Source of the DNA: Pseudomonadota bacterium
GTDB taxonomy: Bacteria > Pseudomonadota > Alphaproteobacteria > Acetobacterales > Acetobacteraceae
NCBI GenBank assembly: GCA_021818425.1
Contig: JAKAEC010000013.1
Span: forward strand, 1-38,354
Direction: 5' to 3'
DNA: 38,354 nt
In this document: piece by piece, positions 33,611 through 38,354 of the stretch
How the letters are laid out: every line of letters begins with the position of its first letter
Position numbering within the stretch: the stretch's first letter is position 1
Position numbers and translations under genes: made by a program
Notes under the pieces: generated by a model
Database searches by the model: none
What the model was told of the DNA's origin: nothing
What the model saw: only the letters and a program-made list of their open reading frames with translations

Positions 33611-35104
33611 ATGCCCTTGAAAATGCCCTTGCCGGACCAGCGGGTGCTAGCCAGACGAGACGAGATCATCGCCGCCTTGCGCCGGATTGTTCCCGGCGAG
33701 GGCGTAATCGAGCGGCCAGACGAACTCCGTCCTTATGAATCGGATGGCCTGACCGCTTACCGGCAGCCGCCAATGGTGGTGGTGCTGCCGGAAACTGTGG
33801 AGCAGGTGGCGGCGGTGCTTAGTTATTGCCACAAGCATGGCGTGAAAGTAGTGCCGCGCGGCTCTGGCACCTCAGTTTCCGGTGGGGCACTGCCGCTGGC
33901 CGATGCAGTACTGCTTGGTATGGGCAAATTCAACAAAGTTCTGGAGATTGATTATGAGGACCGACTGGCCGTGGTGCAGCCAGGTGTTACCAACCTCGCC
34001 ATCACGAATGCGGTGGAAGGCGAGGGATTCTATTACGCCCCGGATCCGTCCAGCCAGATCGCCTGCTCCATCGGCGGCAATGTAGCGGAGAATTCCGGCG
34101 GCGTACATTGCCTGAAATACGGCCTTACCACCAACAATGTGCTGGGCGTGCAGTTCGTGACAATCGACGGCGAGGTCTTGCGCATCGGCGGCAAAGCGCT
34201 GGACGCGCCGGGGTTGGATCTGCTCGGTATCATCGTCGGTTCGGAAGGACTGTTAGGCGTGGTCACCGAAGTCACTGTGCGCATTCTACCCAAGCCCGAA
34301 ACTGCACGGGCGCTCCTTGCCGGGTTTCCCACCGTCGAGTCCGCCGGACAATGCGTTGCAGACACCATCGCGGCGGGAATCATCCCTGCCGGCATGGAAA
34401 TGATGGACAAACCTGCCATCCATGCCGCCGAAGCCTTCGTGAATGTCGGCTACCCGCTGGATGTCGAGGCGCTGCTGATCGTGGAACTCGATGGTCCCGC
34501 AGCGGAATGCAATCATCTATTAGAGGAGGTACAGGCCATCGCGAACAGAAACGGCGCGGTCACGCTGCGCGCCTCACAGGATGAGGCCGAGCGTCTTGCC
34601 TTCTGGGCCGGACGCAAGGCTGCTTTCCCGGCCGTAGGCCGCATCTCGGCCGATTATCTATGCATGGATGGCACCATACCTCGCGGCCAATTACCCAAGG
34701 TGCTGCGCCGTATGAACGAGCTTGCCGCTCAATATAGTCTCGACGTCGCCAACATGTTCCATGCCGGTGACGGCAATTTACACCCGCTTATCCTCTACGA
34801 TGCCAGCAAGCCTGGTGAACTGGAACGCGCCGAGGAATTCGGCGCCGATATTCTGCGCCTCTGTGTGGAGGTAGGCGGTGTGCTGACCGGAGAGCATGGC
34901 GTTGGCGTGGAAAAACGCGATTTGATGCCCGTGATGTTCAGCGAAGTGGATTTACGACAACAGCAGCGTCTGAAATGCGCCTTCGACCCTGATTCGCTGC
35001 TGAACCCCGGCAAGGTGTTTCCAACGCTGCATCGCTGTGCCGAGCTGGGGCGGATGCACGTGCACCGGGGCAGGCTTCCCTTTCCTGAATTGCCGCGGTT
35101 CTAG
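33611..35104 (+). CDS. glcD: Glycolate oxidase subunit GlcD (FAD-linked)
   Basis: GlcD is the catalytic FAD subunit that oxidises glycolate to glyoxylate. The 497-residue protein has the PCMH-type FAD-binding motif PRGSGTSVSGG (82-92), DPSSQIACSIGGNVAENSGG, and the C-terminal half with FHAGDGNLHPLI and GEHGVGVEKRD. It is the first gene of glcDEF, with GTG-started glcE 3 bases on. Glyoxylate formed here could once have met the glyoxylate shunt, whose aceA copy in this window is dead. Confidence 0.95.
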   Translation: MPLKMPLPDQRVLARRDEIIAALRRIVPGEGVIERPDELRPYESDGLTAYRQPPMVVVLPETVEQVAAVLSYCHKHGVKVVPRGSGTSVSGGALPLADAVLLGMGKFNKVLEIDYEDRLAVVQPGVTNLAITNAVEGEGFYYAPDPSSQIACSIGGNVAENSGGVHCLKYGLTTNNVLGVQFVTIDGEVLRIGGKALDAPGLDLLGIIVGSEGLLGVVTEVTVRILPKPETARALLAGFPTVESAGQCVADTIAAGIIPAGMEMMDKPAIHAAEAFVNVGYPLDVEALLIVELDGPAAECNHLLEEVQAIANRNGAVTLRASQDEAERLAFWAGRKAAFPAVGRISADYLCMDGTIPRGQLPKVLRRMNELAAQYSLDVANMFHAGDGNLHPLILYDASKPGELERAEEFGADILRLCVEVGGVLTGEHGVGVEKRDLMPVMFSEVDLRQQQRLKCAFDPDSLLNPGKVFPTLHRCAELGRMHVHRGRLPFPELPRF

Positions 35105-35107
35105 TCC

Positions 35108-36244
35108 GTGGTTCTGTACAATCCGCAAAATGCGAAAGATGTTTGCGACATTATTTCCGGTGCCCTGGCGGGCGGTGGCAAGCTGGAAATTATCGGCGGC
35201 GGCACTCGCACCGATTTCGGCGCCCCTAACCGTGAGACCGACCGGCTCAGCCTCAAGTCCCTTTCCGGCATTATCGATTACAACCCCTCGGAGCTAGTGC
35301 TTACCGCCCGGGCCGGCACGCCCTTGACGGAGCTAAACGAGGCGGTTTCCGCCCGTGGCCAGGGCTTCGCCTTCGAGCCTTGGGGAGCCTTCATGTCTAC
35401 TATCGGCGGCGTCATCGCGGCTGGGGTGTCAGGCCCGCGCCGCATCTCCGCTGGGGCGGTACGCGACCATCTGCTGGGGTTTGAGGCTGTCTCGGGCCGG
35501 GGCGAATCTTTCCGCGGCGGGGCGAAAGTGGTGAAAAACGTCACCGGCTACGACCTGCCGAAGCTCCTCTGCGGTTCCTGGGGCCGGCTCGCGGCGCTCA
35601 CCGAAGTTACGCTGAAAGTGCTGCCCCGCCCGCCCGAGCGCCTAACACTCCTCTGGCGCGGCTTGGCGGATGAGCTAGGCTTCGCCCTGATGCGCAAAGC
35701 CATGCGCCAACCCGTCGACGTGGCCGCCGCCGCGCATCTTCCAGGTCAAGCCACACTCATCCGCCTGGATGGCTTCGGCCCTTCGGTTGCCTCGCGCCGC
35801 GCTCACCTCAACGCCGTCCTGACAAAGTACGGCGCACCCGAAGCAATGGATGAGGCGGAGGCCGCACCGCTCTGGGCCACATGCCAAGGCGGCGGTGCCC
35901 TACCGTCGGGGCCGCCGCTCTGGCGACTCAGCCTGCCTCCTCGCCGTGCATTGGCCAGCATCGCGCCGCTGCTAGCCATGGGCGGAGATTATGTAGCAGA
36001 CTGGGCCGGCGGCCTCATCTGGCTCTCGCTCGCAGGCCATGAGGAGGTAATTCGCCAGCGGGCGGCCCATGTGGGTGGCCACGCCACCCTTGCCCGGGCC
36101 CCGGCGGAATTGCGCGAACGCCTTCCTGCCCTGCACCCGCAACCGCCTGCTATCGAAGCACTCTACCGCCGCATCCGCCGCGCCTTCGACCCTCTGGGCG
36201 TGTTCGAGACCAACCGCTTCCTAGACGAGACCAATGCAGACTGA
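35108..36244 (+). CDS. glcE: Glycolate oxidase subunit GlcE
   Basis: GlcE is the second FAD-binding subunit of glycolate oxidase. The 378-residue protein contains IGGGTRTDFG (29-38), TIGGVIAAGVSGPRR and VVKNVTGYDLPKLLCGSWG. It starts with GTG three bases after the glcD stop and overlaps glcF by 11 bases, consistent with coupled translation in an operon. Confidence 0.93.
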   Translation: MVLYNPQNAKDVCDIISGALAGGGKLEIIGGGTRTDFGAPNRETDRLSLKSLSGIIDYNPSELVLTARAGTPLTELNEAVSARGQGFAFEPWGAFMSTIGGVIAAGVSGPRRISAGAVRDHLLGFEAVSGRGESFRGGAKVVKNVTGYDLPKLLCGSWGRLAALTEVTLKVLPRPPERLTLLWRGLADELGFALMRKAMRQPVDVAAAAHLPGQATLIRLDGFGPSVASRRAHLNAVLTKYGAPEAMDEAEAAPLWATCQGGGALPSGPPLWRLSLPPRRALASIAPLLAMGGDYVADWAGGLIWLSLAGHEEVIRQRAAHVGGHATLARAPAELRERLPALHPQPPAIEALYRRIRRAFDPLGVFETNRFLDETNAD

Positions 36245-37544
36245 TTTTTCCTCCGCCCAGCTTGCGAACCCGCAAATGGCGGCTTCCGAGGCGGTCATCC
36301 GCAAATGCGTGCATTGCGGCTTCTGCATCGCCACATGCCCCACATACGCGCTGCTGGGCGATGAGCTAGATTCCCCCCGCGGACGCATCTATCTCATCAA
36401 GGACATGCTAGAGAATGAGCGTACCCCCGGCCCGGACGTAGTGAAGCATATCGATCGCTGCCTCTCCTGCCTTTCCTGCATGACCACTTGCCCTTCTGGC
36501 GTGAATTACATGCATCTGGTGGACCATGCCCGCGCCTATATTGAGCAACGCTACCGCCGCCCCTGGTCCGAGCGCATATTGCGCGCCGCCGTGGCCGCCA
36601 TTCTGCCCCGGCCGCCGCGCTTCCGAGCCGCCTTACGGCTCGCCCGTATCATCCAGCCCTTGGCGCCTTTGCTGCAAGGAGTGAAACTCCTGCGTCCAGC
36701 CGCCACCATGCTGAAGCTGGCCCCGCCCCGCCTGCCACCGCAAGCCGTCATCGCCATCGTCAATGCTCCGAGCACGCGCGGCCGCGTGGTGCTGATGCAG
36801 GGCTGCGTCGAACCGGTGCTACGCCCCGAAATTCGTGCCGCTAGCCTGCGCCTCCTGAAACGTTGCGGCTATCAGGTGAGTTTTGTACCCGGCGAAGAAT
36901 GCTGCGGCGCGCTCACCCACCATATGGGCAAGGAAACGAAAGCCCTACAATCCGCACGCCGCAATATCGATGTCTGGATGCGAGAGATCGAAGCCGGGCT
37001 GGAAGCCATTATCATCACGGCCTCTGGCTGCGGGACCACGGTAAAAGATTACGGCTTTATACTGCGGAACGATCCCCTATACGCTGCCAAGGCCGCGCAA
37101 GTCTCTGCCCTGGCAAAGGATATCACTGAGGTTCTGGAAGCATCCGGCCTGCCGCCCCGTGCCGATATCCCGGCCCTCACGGTTGCCTATCATTCTGCCT
37201 GCTCCCTACAGCACGGCCAAAAAATCACCGCAGCTCCGCAGAACCTGCTGCGCGCGGGGGGCTTCACCGTGCGCCAGCCGGTGGATTCGCATCTCTGCTG
37301 CGGCTCGGCGGGCACGTACAACATCTTCCAGCCCGAAATCTCCGCCCAGCTCGGCACCCGCAAGGCGGAAACCCTCAGCCAGTTCGCGCCAGACGTGATA
37401 GCCACGGGCAATATCGGCTGCGCCGTGCAAATCGGCCAGCATACTGGTGTGCCCGTCGTCCACACAGTGGAATTGTTGGACTGGGCCACGGGCGGTCCAC
37501 CCCCGGCGGCGCTGGTCGCGAAGCTGCCTCATGTGCCTGCCTGA
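36234..37544 (+). CDS. glcF: Glycolate oxidase iron-sulfur subunit GlcF
   Basis: GlcF passes electrons from GlcDE toward the membrane quinone pool. The 436-residue protein has two 4Fe-4S motifs, CVHCGFCIATCP (C25-C35) and CLSCLSCMTTCP (C76-C86), and two CCG domains (GEECCGAL and DSHLCCGSAG). The ATG at 36234 lies inside the end of glcE. It is last in the operon; a decayed riboswitch and cobT follow. Confidence 0.95.
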   Translation: MQTDFSSAQLANPQMAASEAVIRKCVHCGFCIATCPTYALLGDELDSPRGRIYLIKDMLENERTPGPDVVKHIDRCLSCLSCMTTCPSGVNYMHLVDHARAYIEQRYRRPWSERILRAAVAAILPRPPRFRAALRLARIIQPLAPLLQGVKLLRPAATMLKLAPPRLPPQAVIAIVNAPSTRGRVVLMQGCVEPVLRPEIRAASLRLLKRCGYQVSFVPGEECCGALTHHMGKETKALQSARRNIDVWMREIEAGLEAIIITASGCGTTVKDYGFILRNDPLYAAKAAQVSALAKDITEVLEASGLPPRADIPALTVAYHSACSLQHGQKITAAPQNLLRAGGFTVRQPVDSHLCCGSAGTYNIFQPEISAQLGTRKAETLSQFAPDVIATGNIGCAVQIGQHTGVPVVHTVELLDWATGGPPPAALVAKLPHVPA

Positions 37545-37583
37545 TACCCATCACAGATTGCCATCGCCTATACCGCCCGCGCT

Positions 37584-37654
37584 GGTTACTCTCCGACGGG
37601 TAAGAAGGGAACACGGGTACGGCTGGCCTAATCCCTGGCTGCCCCGGTCAATTG
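37584..37654 (+). ncRNA. Remnant of a cobalamin riboswitch
   Basis: The run GGTTAC ... AAGAAGGGAACACGGG ... CTAATCCCTGGCTGCCCC ... CAATTG follows the order of the conserved B12-riboswitch core (GGT, AGGGAA..GGTG, ATTCC..GCTGCCCCCGCAACTG). The block GCTGCCCCCGCAACTGT is eroded to GCTGCCCCGGTCAATTG. The 3' third is absent, because the cobT coding remnant begins at once. It is judged by eye; a covariance-model search would decide. Confidence 0.6.
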
Positions 37655-37663
37655 CGCGCCCGG

Positions 37664-38354
37664 CTTTGCGATTTACCCGGCTTCGAGGAGACCATCGCTA
37701 AAGCGGCGCGCGTCCGCCAAGCGTGATTGACCAAGCCGCCTGATTCACTCGGCCACTGGAAGATTTGGCCGTGTTTATGGCTGGTTGACAGGCGAATTCG
37801 CGGCCACGCATTGGCACCGCGCAGGCGCTGGAATTTGTGGGGAATCATGGCGTGTATGCACAAGGTGTGAACCCATATCCGCAGGAGGCCGCCGTACAAA
37901 TGATGGCAAATTTTAAGGCGGGGGGTGCCGCAATCAATCAACTTTGTGTAGCAGCCGGGGCCGTACTTTCGGTTGTCGCGCTGGAATTAGACCGTCCGAC
38001 GGGCGATTTCACCGAATCCACCGCGATGCGCGAGGCCGAAGCGCTGGACGCTATGGCACACGGTGCGGCCGCAGCAGATACGAAGGCCGATATGCTTTTG
38101 CTGGGCGAGATGGCAGTCGGCAATTCTTACAGTCCCGACAGCTCTTGCAACGGCCTTAGTCAGCGGAGCCGCCATTGATTGGTGGGGCTAGGCACGGGCG
38201 CAGACGCATCGGTCATGACCCGGAAGATCGAGGCAATCAAGGCCGGTTTGGCTCGACATGAGGCTGTACGATAAGATCCGCTTCCGTAGTGCTGGCGGCT
38301 TTCGACGGGCGCGAACATACGGCATTGTGCGGGGCTATTCTAGAGCCAAATACG
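37664..38354 (+). pseudogene. cobT: Decayed cobT (nicotinate-nucleotide:dimethylbenzimidazole phosphoribosyltransferase)
   Basis: CobT makes alpha-ribazole phosphate for the lower ligand of cobalamin. Ordered fragments match it: LPGFEETIAKAARVRQA, stop at 37724, LTKPPDSLG, a frameshift, LEDLAVFMAG, stop at 37786, then a long intact piece with EFVGNHGVYAQGVNPYP, GGAAINQL, ELDRPTGDFTE and MLLLGEMAVGNSYS (to about 38130). After another shift come LGTGAD and RKIEAIKAGLARH, then a stop, then FDGREHTALCGAIL at the window edge. Several stops and frameshifts make it non-functional. It continues past the right end. The original start codon appears lost next to the riboswitch remnant. Confidence 0.9.

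Overview
This 38 kb window looks like a chromosome segment of an alphaproteobacterium. The gene families, the high G+C and the gene neighbourhoods fit Acetobacteraceae (an Acidocella/Acidiphilium-type acidophile) best, but the genus is an inference and no rRNA is present. Genes are dense, often overlap by ATGA, and face both ways.

Left part (1-7.8 kb): queE-queD-queC (preQ0 synthesis for queuosine) and glnB-glnA (PII and glutamine synthetase, with a candidate sigma-54 promoter, an intercistronic hairpin and a clear terminator) lie on the minus strand. A PLP aminotransferase, tRNA-His(GTG) and mobA lie on the plus strand. A badly decayed isocitrate lyase gene (aceA pseudogene) follows, then about 0.65 kb of unrecognised DNA.

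Centre (7.8-28.3 kb): a lipid and glycan island in several divergent blocks. It holds a complete predicted bacterial ceramide core: acyl carrier protein, fatty acyl-AMP ligase (AasR-like), serine palmitoyltransferase, ceramide reductase (CerR-like) and GNAT-type ceramide synthase (bCerS-like). A di-iron lipid hydroxylase is coupled to the ceramide synthase. Interleaved with these are an inositol-1-phosphate synthase, a CDP-inositol-forming cytidylyltransferase and a CDP-alcohol phosphatidyltransferase in one tight operon, a GT32-type glycosyltransferase, an LptF/LptG permease pair, and a GT4 glycosyltransferase overlapping a PIG-L deacetylase directly downstream of spt. A GT4-GT9-flippase operon closes the island, next to an IS256 transposase scrap. 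Together these genes predict a bacterial glycosyl-inositol-phosphoceramide, assembled with the logic of eukaryotic GIPC/GPI lipids and exported by a dedicated permease pair. This is the main hypothesis of the window.

Right part (28.3-38.4 kb): a MYG1-family exonuclease gene, a minus-strand operon pxpA-pxpBC (fused)-biotin carboxylase/BCCP (5-oxoproline use), and the plus-strand glcDEF glycolate oxidase operon. The window ends in a decayed cobT gene preceded by what looks like the remnant of a cobalamin riboswitch. The aceA and cobT pseudogenes among intact neighbours point to recent loss of the glyoxylate shunt and of cobalamin lower-ligand attachment at these loci, unless other copies exist elsewhere.
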